The position numbers and the translations under genes were made by a program. Shown here in pieces: positions 1 to 9,350 of a stretch of 64,000 nucleotides of DNA (its first letter is position 1; every line of letters begins with the position of its first letter). The notes under the pieces are model-generated. The model made no database searches. It was not told the DNA's origin and was given only the letters and a program-made list of their open reading frames with translations. Source of the DNA: Kaistia defluvii (lineage in GTDB: Bacteria > Pseudomonadota > Alphaproteobacteria > Rhizobiales > Kaistiaceae); assembly GCF_026343955.1 (NCBI RefSeq), contig NZ_JAPKNI010000004.1:496001-560000 (forward strand), in the 5' to 3' direction.

Positions 1-2
1 CG

Positions 3-413
3 GCCAGCCTGACGCTCGGCATCCTGGTGCTCGCGACTTGGCTCGGCGCTCGAATCGCCAGGATGTCCGGCCTGCTCGCCCGCGAGTGGACGCCGCTCTG
101 GACGATCGTGCTGCCGCAGCCGGCAGCGCTTTTCTTCGGCCTCGCCTTCGTCGTCAGCCTGCTGCCCGGCGTGCCCGGCCAGATTGCCGGCGCCGTCGCC
201 GGCGCCATGGGCTTCGCCTTCGCGCTGACCGGCTTCGGTCTGCTGCATGCGCTGCTCCTCGGCAAGGCGGCTCGGCCGCTGCTGCTTTTCCTTGTCTATG
301 CCGTCAGCTTCATCTTCCTGCTGCCGCTCGGCATCATGGCCGTGGTCGGACTTGCCGACACGGCCCTTCAATTCCGGGCCCGCCGCTTCGCGGCACGGCC
401 CGGCATCTCGTAA
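3..413 (+). CDS. DUF2232 membrane protein, C-terminal part (truncated by window edge)
   Basis: The reading frame is open from the first bases of the window to a TAA at 411, so the real start lies upstream. The visible ~136 residues are strongly hydrophobic and form about three membrane segments (around LALVVSLLPG-type, FALTGFGLLHALLLG and LLFLVYAVSFIFLLPLG stretches), followed by a short basic tail. In alphaproteobacteria an integral membrane protein of the DUF2232 (YybS-like) family commonly sits between rpsR and rplI. The position directly upstream of rplI (36 bp gap) is the main reason for this call. Its biochemical function is unknown. Confidence 0.6.
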   Translation, partial: ASLTLGILVLATWLGARIARMSGLLAREWTPLWTIVLPQPAALFFGLAFVVSLLPGVPGQIAGAVAGAMGFAFALTGFGLLHALLLGKAARPLLLFLVYAVSFIFLLPLGIMAVVGLADTALQFRARRFAARPGIS

Positions 414-449
414 CTCATTGACAGAACGATAGAACGAAGGAGTCATACC

Positions 450-1013
450 ATGGACGTCATTCTGCTGGAGCGCGTCGCGAAGCTCGGCCAGATGGGCGAA
501 GTCGTGCACGTCAAGGACGGCTACGCCCGCAACTTCCTGCTGCCGCAGGGCAAGGCGCTGCGCGCCAACGAAGCCAACAAGAAGCGCTTCGAGGCCGAGA
601 AGGTTCACCTCGAAGCCCGCAACCTCGAGCGCAAGTCCGACGCCGAGAAGGTCGCCGAGGCACTCAACGGCCAGTCCTTCATCGTCGTCCGCCAGGCCGG
701 CGAGACCGGCCAGCTCTACGGTTCGGTTTCGAGCCGCGACGTTGCCGAGCTCGTCACCGAGGCCGGCTTCTCGGTCGGCCGCAGCCAGGTCGTCCTCGAA
801 GTTCCGATCAAGACCATCGGCCTGCACGACGTCGTGGTCGCGCTGCATCCGGAAGTGGAAGCAACCGTCACGATCAACGTCGCCCGCAGCGTCGACGAAG
901 CCGCCCGCCAGTCGAAGGGTGAAGACCTCTCGGCCGTCCAGGACGACTTCGAGCTCGAGCCGCTTCCGGAAGGCGAAGGCTTCGCCGGCGTCGACGACGA
1001 AGAAGAGATCTGA
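450..1013 (+). CDS. rplI: 50S ribosomal protein L9
   Basis: Binds 23S rRNA in the large ribosomal subunit and projects from the L1 stalk region. The first residues [21 protein letters not shown] match the L9 N-terminal RNA-binding domain, including the [20 protein letters not shown] signature. The protein has 187 residues, longer than the ~149 of E. coli. The extra length is an acidic tail ([18 protein letters not shown]) of the kind common in alphaproteobacterial L9. A good ribosome binding site AAGGAG lies at 437-442, 7 bases before ATG. A strong intrinsic terminator follows 38 bp after the stop. Confidence 0.97.
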   Translation: MDVILLERVAKLGQMGEVVHVKDGYARNFLLPQGKALRANEANKKRFEAEKVHLEARNLERKSDAEKVAEALNGQSFIVVRQAGETGQLYGSVSSRDVAELVTEAGFSVGRSQVVLEVPIKTIGLHDVVVALHPEVEATVTINVARSVDEAARQSKGEDLSAVQDDFELEPLPEGEGFAGVDDEEEI

Positions 1014-1050
1014 TCGGGTCCCTTCACCTGAAGGGAGCCTTATTTTCGAG

Positions 1051-1086
1051 AGAGCGCCGCGGTTTCCGCGGCGCTCTTTTTATTTT
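1051..1086 (+). terminator. Intrinsic terminator after rplI
   Basis: Perfect 12-bp stem (1051-1062 pairs with 1066-1077), a TTT loop, then a T-rich run TTTTATTTT. It closes the ribosomal protein transcript. Confidence 0.93.
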
Positions 1087-1236
1087 GAAGACGCTACGTA
1101 ATCGGCTTAACGCGTACCCGCTTGAAATTGCGGCGAAATCAGGGCTACCATCGATCGACGGCCGGATGTCGCCGACCGCCTTGTCGCAACCTGCCTTGGT
1201 CAACCAAGACATTCAGGAGGGGGGCAGCGGATCACC

Positions 1237-2499
1237 ATGAACCGGTTGCTCATCAACTATCTGTCAGGCGTCCTGAAGCGTGGATCGCTTGAAATCATCG
1301 ACGCCAGGGGAAGGCTCCACCGCTTCGGCGATGGCAGCGGCGTCCCGGTCCGTGTCCGCTTCACTTCGGCGGCCGCCGAGCGCGCGGTCATCCTGAATCC
1401 CGAGCTGAAGCTCGGCGAGACCTTCATGGATGGCGGCTTCGTGGTCGAGCAGGGCTCGATCTACGATTTCCTGGAAGTGGTCCTGCAGAATACCGGTGGC
1501 GGCGGCCGCTCCTGGTGGATGCGCGCGGTGTACCAGATGCGCGTCTGGACCCGGCGCTTCCGGCAGTGGAACACGCCGTTCCGCGCGCGCCAGAACGTCG
1601 CCCACCACTACGATCTCGACGGGCGGCTCTATTCGCTGTTCCTCGACAGCGACCAGCAATATTCCTGCGCCTATTTCGAGACGCCGGATACCGGCCTCGA
1701 AGAAGCGCAGATCGCGAAGAAGCGGCACCTCGCGGCCAAGCTGGCGCTGGCGCCGGGTCAGAAGGTGCTGGATATCGGCTCCGGCTGGGGTGGACTCGGC
1801 CTCTACCTTGCCAGCCATGCCGATGTCGACGTGACCGGCGTGACGCTGTCGGAGGAGCAGCACAAGGTCTCGAACGCCCGCGCCGCATCGATGAACCTCG
1901 CCGACCGCGCCGCGTTCAAGCTGCAGGACTACCGGTCGCTGAAGACGCAGTTCGACCGCATCGTCTCGGTTGGCATGTTCGAGCATGTCGGCGTCGGTCA
2001 TTTCCGCGAATATTTCGAGCAGGCCCGACGGCTCCTGACCGAAGACGGCGTGATGGTGCTGCATGCGATCGGGCGCTTCGATTCGCCCGGCGAGACCAAT
2101 TCCTGGATCCAGAAATACATCTTCCCGGGCGGCTATATCCCGTCGCTCTCGGAAGTGTTCCCGGCGATCGAGAAGGCCGGGCTGAAGGTCACGGATGTCG
2201 AGATTCTCCGGCTGCATTATGCCGAGACGCTGAAGGCCTGGCGCGAACGCTTCCTGGCCCGGCGAGACGAGGCTGTCGCGCTCTATGACGAGGCCTTCTG
2301 CCGGATGTGGGAGTTCTACCTCGCCGCCTCGGAGACCGCCTTCCGCTATCAGGACATGATGATCTTCCAGATCCAGATCGTCCGCGACCAGAACGCGCTG
2401 CCGCTGACGCGCGACTATATCTGGCAGGCCGAGGAAGCCCTGCGCCTCCGCGACCATGCCGGCCAGCGACCTTCCCTCAAAATCGCCGGAAACGGCTAG
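1237..2499 (+). CDS. cfa: Cyclopropane-fatty-acyl-phospholipid synthase family methyltransferase
   Basis: Predicted to transfer a methylene group from S-adenosylmethionine to the double bond of unsaturated acyl chains in membrane phospholipids. The 420-residue length is typical. The N-terminal ~130 residues form the lipid-handling domain. The SAM-binding motif VLDIGSGWGGLGLYLA lies near residue 180, with SVGMFEHVGVGHF further on, and a C-terminal region rich in aromatic residues (FRYQDMMIFQIQI) as in CFA synthases. A purine-rich AGGAGGGGGG (1215-1224) precedes ATG 1237. The gene appears monocistronic: a terminator lies upstream and 184 bp separate it from dnaB. Mycolic-acid methyltransferase-like relatives share the fold, so the exact lipid product is inferred. 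Confidence 0.88.
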   Translation: MNRLLINYLSGVLKRGSLEIIDARGRLHRFGDGSGVPVRVRFTSAAAERAVILNPELKLGETFMDGGFVVEQGSIYDFLEVVLQNTGGGGRSWWMRAVYQMRVWTRRFRQWNTPFRARQNVAHHYDLDGRLYSLFLDSDQQYSCAYFETPDTGLEEAQIAKKRHLAAKLALAPGQKVLDIGSGWGGLGLYLASHADVDVTGVTLSEEQHKVSNARAASMNLADRAAFKLQDYRSLKTQFDRIVSVGMFEHVGVGHFREYFEQARRLLTEDGVMVLHAIGRFDSPGETNSWIQKYIFPGGYIPSLSEVFPAIEKAGLKVTDVEILRLHYAETLKAWRERFLARRDEAVALYDEAFCRMWEFYLAASETAFRYQDMMIFQIQIVRDQNALPLTRDYIWQAEEALRLRDHAGQRPSLKIAGNG

Positions 2500-2587
2500 C
2501 GGGAGGGCCGAATCGGTCGCCTTCACCGAACTGTCACCGAAACGCTTCGCGCAAGCGGCAAGTGCCCTTGTCGCGGAGTCTTCGGTG

Positions 2588-2652
2588 TTAACCTATGGAT
2601 AACGGGTACGAAGGAAGCGAACGTTAGGCGGTCGGCCCATCCTGCGCCTAAC
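2588..2652. promoter_or_regulatory. CtrA-like half-match and inverted repeat upstream of dnaB
   Basis: TTAA-N7-ATAA at 2588-2602 resembles the alphaproteobacterial CtrA box TTAA-N7-TTAA with one mismatch. A perfect 8-bp inverted repeat GTTAGGCG (2623-2630) / CGCCTAAC (2645-2652), with a 14-base spacer, lies 31 bp before the dnaB start. Seen in sequence; any binding factor is speculative. Confidence 0.3.
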
Positions 2653-2683
2653 TAGGGCTCAGGGATCTGAGAGCCAATCGACC

Positions 2684-4171
2684 ATGAACGTTCCAGCGCG
2701 AGCCGCACCGCCGCAGCAAGCCGAATTCTATCGGCAGCCGCCGCATAACATCGAAGCCGAGCAGGCGCTTCTCGGCGCCATCCTCGTCAACAATGAGGCG
2801 TTCTATCGCGTCTCGGACTTTCTCGAGCCGCTGCATTTCTTCGAGCCGGTGCACAAGACCGTCTACGAGATCACCTCGCAGCTCATCCGCCAGAACAAGA
2901 TCGCCAACCCGGTCACGCTGAAGAACTTCCTGCCCGCCGACCTCGCCATCGGCGAGCTCAACCCGGCGCAGTACCTGGCCCGACTCGCGGCCGAAGCGAC
3001 CACCATCATCAATGCCGAGGATTACGGCCGCTCGATCTACGACCTGGCGCTGAGACGCTCGCTGATCGGCATCGGCGAGGACGTGGTCAACATCGCCTTC
3101 GACGCGCCGATCGACATGCCGCCCAAGGCGCAGATCGAGGACGCCGAGCGCCGCCTGTTCGCGCTGGCGGAAACCGGCCGCTATGACGGCGGCTTCCACT
3201 CGTTCGAGGACGCGCTCAAGACCGCCATCGACATGGCCAGCGCCGCCTATCAGCGCGACGGCCACCTCTCCGGCATCGCCACCGGCCTCGACGATCTCGA
3301 CCGCCAGATGGGCGGCCTGCAAGCCTCCGATCTGATCGTGCTGGCCGGTCGTCCCGCCATGGGCAAGACCTCGCTCGTCACCAACATCGCCTTCAACATC
3401 GCCAAGGCCTATCGCGGCGAATTGCAGCCTGACGGCTCGATGAAGACCGTCAATGGCGGCATCGTCGGCTTCTTCTCACTGGAAATGTCGGCAGAGCAGC
3501 TCGCGACGCGTGTCGTCGCCGAGCAGTCGGGCGTGTCGTCCTCGCATATCCGCCGTGGCTCGATCGACGAGAACCAGTTCGCCCGCGTCGTCGAGGCGTC
3601 GCGCGAAATGGCGCGCATTCCGCTCTATATCGACCAGACCGGCGGCCTCTCGATCGCCCAGCTGACCGCCCGCGCCCGCCGCCTCAAGCGCCAGCGCGGC
3701 CTCGATGTGCTGATGATCGACTACCTCCAGCTGCTGCAGGGCTCCGGCAAGGGCCAGGCCAACCGCGTGCAGGAAATCACCGAGATCACCACCGGCCTGA
3801 AGGCTCTGGCCAAGGAACTGGCCGTTCCGGTGATCGCGCTGTCGCAGCTCTCGCGTCAGGTCGAGGCGCGCGAAGACAAGCGGCCGCAGCTCTCGGATCT
3901 GCGCGAATCGGGCTCGATCGAGCAGGACGCCGACGTCGTGATGTTCGTCTATCGCGACGAGTACTACCTGAAGGGCAAGATGCCGAAGGAAGGCACCGAG
4001 GAGTTCTTCAAGTGGCAGGCGGAGATGGAGCAGGTCGCCGGCACGGCTGAAGTCATCATCGGCAAGCAGCGCCACGGCCCGACCGGCACGGTGCAGCTGC
4101 AGTTCGAGGCCGAGATCACCCGCTTCTCTAACCTCGCCAAGCGCGACCACCTGCCGGAATCGTTCGAATAG
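2684..4171 (+). CDS. dnaB: Replicative DNA helicase DnaB
   Basis: Hexameric 5'-3' helicase that unwinds DNA ahead of the replisome. The N-terminal primase-interacting domain carries NIEAEQALLGAILVNNEAF. The RecA-like C-terminal domain has Walker A GRPAMGKTS at about residues 222-230, Walker B VLMIDYLQLL, and the sensor region SQLSRQVEAREDKRPQLSDLRESG. It ends with the conserved KQRHGPTGTV segment. At 495 residues it is full length. No strong Shine-Dalgarno is visible before ATG 2684, but the next residues match the usual start region. It stands alone between cfa and alr, an order shared with other Rhizobiales (where rplI and alr flank dnaB). Confidence 0.97.
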   Translation: MNVPARAAPPQQAEFYRQPPHNIEAEQALLGAILVNNEAFYRVSDFLEPLHFFEPVHKTVYEITSQLIRQNKIANPVTLKNFLPADLAIGELNPAQYLARLAAEATTIINAEDYGRSIYDLALRRSLIGIGEDVVNIAFDAPIDMPPKAQIEDAERRLFALAETGRYDGGFHSFEDALKTAIDMASAAYQRDGHLSGIATGLDDLDRQMGGLQASDLIVLAGRPAMGKTSLVTNIAFNIAKAYRGELQPDGSMKTVNGGIVGFFSLEMSAEQLATRVVAEQSGVSSSHIRRGSIDENQFARVVEASREMARIPLYIDQTGGLSIAQLTARARRLKRQRGLDVLMIDYLQLLQGSGKGQANRVQEITEITTGLKALAKELAVPVIALSQLSRQVEAREDKRPQLSDLRESGSIEQDADVVMFVYRDEYYLKGKMPKEGTEEFFKWQAEMEQVAGTAEVIIGKQRHGPTGTVQLQFEAEITRFSNLAKRDHLPESFE

Positions 4172-4368
4172 GCGGCCGGACATCTCGGCTCCGGCGCAAT
4201 TCCGCGCCTCGGCTTCAAGGCGGAGCGAAAACCCGCTTCCATGCCGCCGCGGGGCAGAGCTGCATGCGAGCGCCTTGAGATCGCCGTGAAAATCGCCGAG
4301 ACCTCGGCCAGCAAGTTCCGGATCCACGCTCGCCGCGCTGGCAGCCAAGAATCGCGTACCCTCCCCTG

Positions 4369-5499
4369 ATGGAACAATCAGATCCCACCCCCAGCCAGGC
4401 GCCCGTCACAGCCGGCAACCGGCTGACGATCGACCTCACGGCGCTGTCGAGAAACTGGCAGTCGCTCGCCGCGCGGGCGGGCCGCGCGGAGACCGCCGCC
4501 GCCGTGAAGGGCAATGCCTATGGCATCGGCGTCGAACCCGCCGTACGGGCCCTTGCACGCGCCGGATGCCGTACCTTTTTCGTGGCGCTGCCGGACGAGG
4601 GACTGCGGGTCCGCGCCGCCATGCCGGATGCGACGATCTATGTGCTGAACGGTCTCGCCACCGACCTCGCCTCGGTGCATGCCGAGGCGACGCTGCGTCC
4701 CGTGATCGGCTCGAGCGGCGAGTTGGACGAATGGGCCGCCTATCGCGCCGCGGGCGGCAGCGGCAACGCCGCGCTGCATGTCGATACCGGCATGAACCGC
4801 CTCGGCGTCACCTTTGCCGAGGCGCAGGAACTGGCCGCCGATGCCGGTCTGGTCGATCGGCTCGGACTGAGCCTGGTGATGAGCCATCTCGCCTGCGCCG
4901 ACACGCCCGCCCATCCGCTCAATGCCAGCCAGTTGGCCACGATGCAGGACGTCAAGGCGCTGTTCCCCGGCCTGCCGGTGTCGCTTGCCAACACGGCCGG
5001 CATCGTGCTCGGCCCCGATTATCACTTCGACCTCGTCCGCCCCGGCATCGGCCTCTATGGCGGCCCCTTCGTCGAGGGCATGGCGCCGCTCGAGACCGTC
5101 GTCACCGCCGAGGCGCGCATCGTGCAGATCCGTGACGTGCCGGCGGGCCAGACGGTGGGCTATGGCGCGGCGCAGACGCTGGCGCGGCCGAGCCGGATCG
5201 CCATCCTCTCGACCGGCTATGCCGATGGCTATCACCGCGGCGCAAGCTCGACCGACCGCCGGCCCGGCGCCGCGACCTTCCTGCATGGCAGCGTGGCGCC
5301 GCTGGTCGGCCGCGTCTCGATGGACCTGATGGCGATCGACGTCACCGACATCCCGGAAGCCGGACGCGGCGACTGGGTCGAGCTGTTCGGCCCCAACATG
5401 CCCGTTGCCGACGTCGCGGCGGCGGCCGGCACGATCAGCTATGAATTCCTGACCAGCCTCGGCGCCCGCTATGCGCGGCACTACCTCGGAGACGCCTGA
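4369..5499 (+). CDS. alr: Alanine racemase
   Basis: PLP-dependent interconversion of L- and D-alanine for peptidoglycan synthesis. The PLP lysine lies in AAAVKGNAYGIG (near residue 46) at the start of the TIM barrel. The C-terminal beta domain has LSTGYADGYHR with the catalytic tyrosine context, then LVGRVSMDLMAIDVT and DWVELFG. At 376 residues it is full length. No clear ribosome binding site precedes the chosen ATG, and the start could also be a few codons downstream near the conserved LTIDLTALSRNW. The stop codon overlaps the radA start as TGATG, so the two genes are translationally coupled. Confidence 0.95.
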   Translation: MEQSDPTPSQAPVTAGNRLTIDLTALSRNWQSLAARAGRAETAAAVKGNAYGIGVEPAVRALARAGCRTFFVALPDEGLRVRAAMPDATIYVLNGLATDLASVHAEATLRPVIGSSGELDEWAAYRAAGGSGNAALHVDTGMNRLGVTFAEAQELAADAGLVDRLGLSLVMSHLACADTPAHPLNASQLATMQDVKALFPGLPVSLANTAGIVLGPDYHFDLVRPGIGLYGGPFVEGMAPLETVVTAEARIVQIRDVPAGQTVGYGAAQTLARPSRIAILSTGYADGYHRGASSTDRRPGAATFLHGSVAPLVGRVSMDLMAIDVTDIPEAGRGDWVELFGPNMPVADVAAAAGTISYEFLTSLGARYARHYLGDA

Positions 5500-6953
5500 T
5501 GGCGCGGGCCAAGATCCAGTACATCTGCCAGAACTGCGGCGCGGTCAGCCCGCGCTGGCAGGGCCGCTGCGAAGCCTGCGGCGAATGGAACACGATGGTC
5601 GAGGAAAGCGCCTCGGGCGGCATTGGCGGCGGCCCCGCCAAGGGCCCGGCCAAGCGCGGCCGCATCGTCGAGCTGCAGGCGCTCTCCGGCGGCAGCAACG
5701 AGACGCCGCGCATCCCTTCCGGCATCGCCGAACTGGACCGCGTCACCGGCGGCGGCTTCGTCCGCGGCTCGGCGCTGCTGGTCGGCGGTGATCCCGGCAT
5801 CGGCAAGTCGACCCTGCTGCTGCAGGCCTCCGCCGCGCTGGCCGCCAAGGGCGAGCGCGTCGTCTACATTTCCGGCGAGGAAGCGATCGCGCAGGTGCGG
5901 CTGCGGGCCGAGCGCATGGGCGTCGCCCACACGCCCGTGGCGCTCGCCGCCGAGACCAGCGTCGAGGACATCCTCGCCACCCTGCAGGCAGGCCCCGTCC
6001 CTGCCCTCGTCATCCTCGACTCGATCCAGACGCTCTGGACCGAAACGGCCGAATCGGCGCCGGGCACAGTGACGCAGGTGCGCGCCTCGGCCCAGGCGAT
6101 GATCCGCTACGCCAAGCACTCCGGCGCGACCCTGGTGCTGGTCGGCCATGTCACCAAGGACGGCCAGATCGCCGGCCCGCGCGTCGTCGAGCACATGGTC
6201 GACGCCGTGCTCTATTTCGAAGGCGAAGGCGGCAAGCAGTTCCGCATCCTGCGCGCGGTCAAGAACCGTTTCGGCGCCACCGACGAGATCGGCGTGTTCG
6301 AGATGACCGGCAGCGGATTGCGCGAAGTGCCCAATCCGTCGGAGCTTTTCCTCGGCGAGCGCAACGCCGCCTCGCCCGGAGCGGCGGTGTTCGCCGGGAT
6401 GGAGGGATCGCGCCCCGTCCTGGTCGAGATCCAGGCGCTTGTCGCCCCGTCCCTGCTCGGCACGCCACGGCGCGCCGTCGTCGGCTGGGACTCCGGCCGC
6501 CTCGCCATGGTGATCGCCGTGCTCGAATCGCATTGCGGCGTGAAGCTCGGATCGAACGATGTCTATCTGGCAGTCGCCGGCGGCCTGAAAATTACCGAGC
6601 CGGCTGCGGATCTCGCGGTTGCTTCCGCGCTGGTCTCCTCGCTCTCCGGTATTGCTCTGCCGGCGGATTGCGTCTATTTCGGCGAGGTCAGTCTGTCGGG
6701 AGCCGTCCGACCCGTCGTCCATGCTGCGCAGCGCCTGAAAGAGGCGCAGAAGCTTGGTTTTGGCAGGGCGGTGCTGCCGGCAGCCTCGATCGACAAGGAG
6801 GCCAACCTCGGTCCCGGATTGCAGGGGATCGACCAGTTGGCCGGACTTGTTGCGATGATCGCGGCCTCGGGGACGCGGCCAGAGCAACGCGCCGTCCCGG
6901 ATCCGGCGGCAAGACGGCGGTCCAGTGTGGCCGATGAGGCCTTGGATTCATGA
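5499..6953 (+). CDS. radA: DNA repair ATPase RadA
   Basis: RecA-like, DnaB-type branch-migration helicase in homologous recombination. The N-terminal zinc ribbon has cysteines at 10, 13, 24 and 27. Walker A GGDPGIGKST spans residues 96-105. The RadA-specific KNRFG motif is present (VKNRFGATDE), and the C-terminus is a Lon-protease-like domain (ending around SIDKEANLGPGLQGIDQL). At 484 residues it is slightly longer than E. coli RadA (460) because of an ~30-residue charged tail. It starts inside the alr stop codon. Confidence 0.97.
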   Translation: MARAKIQYICQNCGAVSPRWQGRCEACGEWNTMVEESASGGIGGGPAKGPAKRGRIVELQALSGGSNETPRIPSGIAELDRVTGGGFVRGSALLVGGDPGIGKSTLLLQASAALAAKGERVVYISGEEAIAQVRLRAERMGVAHTPVALAAETSVEDILATLQAGPVPALVILDSIQTLWTETAESAPGTVTQVRASAQAMIRYAKHSGATLVLVGHVTKDGQIAGPRVVEHMVDAVLYFEGEGGKQFRILRAVKNRFGATDEIGVFEMTGSGLREVPNPSELFLGERNAASPGAAVFAGMEGSRPVLVEIQALVAPSLLGTPRRAVVGWDSGRLAMVIAVLESHCGVKLGSNDVYLAVAGGLKITEPAADLAVASALVSSLSGIALPADCVYFGEVSLSGAVRPVVHAAQRLKEAQKLGFGRAVLPAASIDKEANLGPGLQGIDQLAGLVAMIAASGTRPEQRAVPDPAARRRSSVADEALDS

Positions 6954-7009
6954 AGGCGACGGGCTAAAGCGCAACCTTCTGCAGCGCGGGTCGAGGGGAC
7001 ATCGTAGGA

Positions 7010-7714
7010 ATGCCGGTCACGATTCTTGACGGTGTGGTCTTTGTCGTCATTCTCATCTCGGCGATGCTGGCCATGGTGCGCGGCTTTGTCCGCGAAGTTC
7101 TGTCGGTTGCCTCCTGGGCGCTCGCCGCCGCTGCCGCCTTCTTCTTCTACAAGTCGCTGCTTCCCTTCGTGGAGCCCTACATCGCCAACAAGAACGTGGC
7201 GATCATCGCGACCGCCGCCGGCATCTTCTTCGTCGCGCTCATCATCGCCAGCTACATCGCGATGAAGATCTCGGATTTCGTGATCGACAGTCGCGTCGGC
7301 CTGCTCGATCGCATTCTCGGCTTCTGCTTCGGCCTGGCGCGCGGCCTGCTGCTGGTCGTCATCGCCTTCGCCTTCCTGTCCTGGATCCTGTCGGACCGGC
7401 AGCCGGCATGGGTTGCGAACGCGCAAAGCGCGCCTATCTTGAAGTCACTCGCGGACAAGCTCGTCGCGGCGCTGCCGGAAGACATCGAGAAGACCATTCA
7501 GGACCGGCTGCACGGCAAGGGCGAGGAAGCAACGCCGCCGACCGATGCGCCTGCCGACGACGCGCCGGACGCGACGCCCAATGCGGCCCCGGCCCAGCCG
7601 ACTCAGCCGAATCCGGGCTACGGCACGCAGGAACGACAAGGTCTCGACAACCTGTTCGACAATAGCGGCGACCCACCGGCCGAAGAGCCGGACCAGACGC
7701 CGGCGCCGGACTAA
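7010..7714 (+). CDS. cvpA: CvpA family membrane protein
   Basis: Four hydrophobic segments fill residues 1-130 (for instance ILDGVVFVVILISAMLAMV, VAIIATAAGIFFVALIIASY and GLARGLLLVVIAFAFLSWIL). The conserved CvpA signature MVRGFVREVLSVASWALA follows the first segment. The last ~70 residues are a Pro/Ala/Asp-rich soluble tail. In E. coli cvpA is needed for colicin V export and lies upstream of purF. The same neighbour is kept here (68 bp gap), so co-transcription is likely. Molecular role unresolved in the family. Confidence 0.9.
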   Translation: MPVTILDGVVFVVILISAMLAMVRGFVREVLSVASWALAAAAAFFFYKSLLPFVEPYIANKNVAIIATAAGIFFVALIIASYIAMKISDFVIDSRVGLLDRILGFCFGLARGLLLVVIAFAFLSWILSDRQPAWVANAQSAPILKSLADKLVAALPEDIEKTIQDRLHGKGEEATPPTDAPADDAPDATPNAAPAQPTQPNPGYGTQERQGLDNLFDNSGDPPAEEPDQTPAPD

Positions 7715-7782
7715 CCCGGGGAAGCACCAATCCCTGACGCGATCGCCGCCCCCGATCGCCCGTCAGGCTAAAAGGACCGCAT

Positions 7783-9249
7783 ATGGACGATTTTTCCATG
7801 CTGCCAGCTCCCGCTGACGATGATCACTTCCACGAGGAGTGCGGCGTGTTCGGCGTGTTCGGACACGACGACGCGGCCGCGCTCACCGCGCTCGGCCTGC
7901 ACGCCCTCCAGCATCGCGGCCAGGAGGCCGCCGGCATCGCCGCCCATGACGGCCGCCAGTTCTCGATCGAGCGCCACATGGGCCTCGTCGGCGACAACTT
8001 CACCCGCAAGACGGTGATCGACCGGCTGCCCGGCCGACGCGCCATCGGTCACAACCGCTACGCCACCACCGGCGGCGTCGGCCTGCGCAACGTCCAGCCT
8101 ATGTTCGCCGAATTCGCCGGCGGCGGCTTCGCCGTCGCCCATAACGGCAACCTGACCAATGCGATGACGCTGAAGCGCGAACTGCAGCGCCGCGGCTCGC
8201 TGTTCCAGTCGACCTCCGACACCGAGACGATCATCCACCTGATCGCCACCTCGATCCACGGCCAGTTGCTCGACCGCTTCATCGACGCGATCCGCCGCAT
8301 CGAGGGCGCCTATTCGCTCGTCGCTCTGTCTGAAAAGAAGATGATGGGCTGCCGCGATCCGCTCGGCGTTCGCCCGCTCGTGCTCGGCAAGCTCGAAAAC
8401 GCGCACATCCTCGCCTCCGAGACCTGCGCGCTCGACATCATCGGCGCCGACTATGTGCGCGACATCGCTCCCGGCGAGGTCGTCATCATCACCGATGAGG
8501 GCATTGAGAGCTTCTTCCCGTTCGAACGCCAGCCCTCGCGCTTCTGCATGTTCGAATATGTCTATTTCGCCCGGCCGGACTCTTCCGTCGATGGACGCGG
8601 CGTCTATCACGTCCGCAAGCGCATCGGCGCGGAACTGGCGCTGGAAAGCGGCATCGATGCGGACGTCATCGTGCCCGTGCCGGATTCCGGCGTCCCCGCC
8701 GCGATCGGCTATGCCGAGGCTGCCCGCATCCCGTTCGATCTCGGCATCATCCGCAACCACTATGTCGGCCGCACCTTCATCGAACCGACCGACGCCATCC
8801 GCCATATGGGCGTCAAGCTGAAGCACAACGCCAATATGCGCGTGCTCGAAGGCAAGCGCGTCGTGCTGGTCGACGATTCGATCGTGCGCGGCACCACCTC
8901 GATGAAGATCGTGCAGATGGTCCGCGACGCCGGCGCCGCCGAGGTGCACATGCGCATCGCCAGCCCGCCGACCAAGGATTCCTGCTTCTACGGCGTCAAC
9001 ACGCCGGAGAAGTCGAAGCTGATCGCCTCGCATATGTCGGTCCAGGAAATCGCCGATTTCATCAAGGCCGACAGCCTCGCCTTCCTCTCGATCGACGGGC
9101 TCTACCGGGCCGTCGGCGAGGCGCAGCGCAATGGCGACGCGCCGCAGTTCTGCGATGCCTGCTTCACCGGCGATTACCCGACCCGGCTGGCCGATTTCGA
9201 AGATCGCGGCAAGGTTCAGCCGCTGAAGCGACTGGCCGAAGCGAGCTGA
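7783..9249 (+). CDS. purF: Amidophosphoribosyltransferase (PurF)
   Basis: First committed step of purine synthesis: PRPP plus glutamine to phosphoribosylamine. The N-terminal nucleophile glutaminase domain starts at Cys20 (HEECGVFGVFG), so a 19-residue propeptide must be removed. The conserved GHNRYATTGG and AHNGNLTN follow. The C-terminal PRTase domain has the PRPP loop VVLVDDSIVRGTTS near residues 360-373. The cysteines in SPPTKDSCFYGVNTP and QFCDACFTGDYP suggest the metal-containing, Bacillus-like type. At 488 residues it is full length. A compound hairpin follows the stop. Confidence 0.97.
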   Translation: MDDFSMLPAPADDDHFHEECGVFGVFGHDDAAALTALGLHALQHRGQEAAGIAAHDGRQFSIERHMGLVGDNFTRKTVIDRLPGRRAIGHNRYATTGGVGLRNVQPMFAEFAGGGFAVAHNGNLTNAMTLKRELQRRGSLFQSTSDTETIIHLIATSIHGQLLDRFIDAIRRIEGAYSLVALSEKKMMGCRDPLGVRPLVLGKLENAHILASETCALDIIGADYVRDIAPGEVVIITDEGIESFFPFERQPSRFCMFEYVYFARPDSSVDGRGVYHVRKRIGAELALESGIDADVIVPVPDSGVPAAIGYAEAARIPFDLGIIRNHYVGRTFIEPTDAIRHMGVKLKHNANMRVLEGKRVVLVDDSIVRGTTSMKIVQMVRDAGAAEVHMRIASPPTKDSCFYGVNTPEKSKLIASHMSVQEIADFIKADSLAFLSIDGLYRAVGEAQRNGDAPQFCDACFTGDYPTRLADFEDRGKVQPLKRLAEAS

Positions 9250-9283
9250 TAGCCCGCTCGCCACCCCTTTCTCCTTCCCGTCT

Positions 9284-9322
9284 GCCCGGGACAGGCGGCG
9301 CCTCCGGCGCCCCGCCCCGGGC
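9284..9322 (+). terminator. Compound hairpin after purF
   Basis: GCCCGGG (9284-9290) pairs with CCCGGGC (9316-9322). Inside it GGCGCC (9297-9302) pairs with GGCGCC (9306-9311). There is no T-run, so it may be a 3'-end stabiliser rather than an intrinsic terminator. Confidence 0.5.
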
Positions 9323-9350
9323 GAACCCAGAACTTGATTGGACGTCTTCC

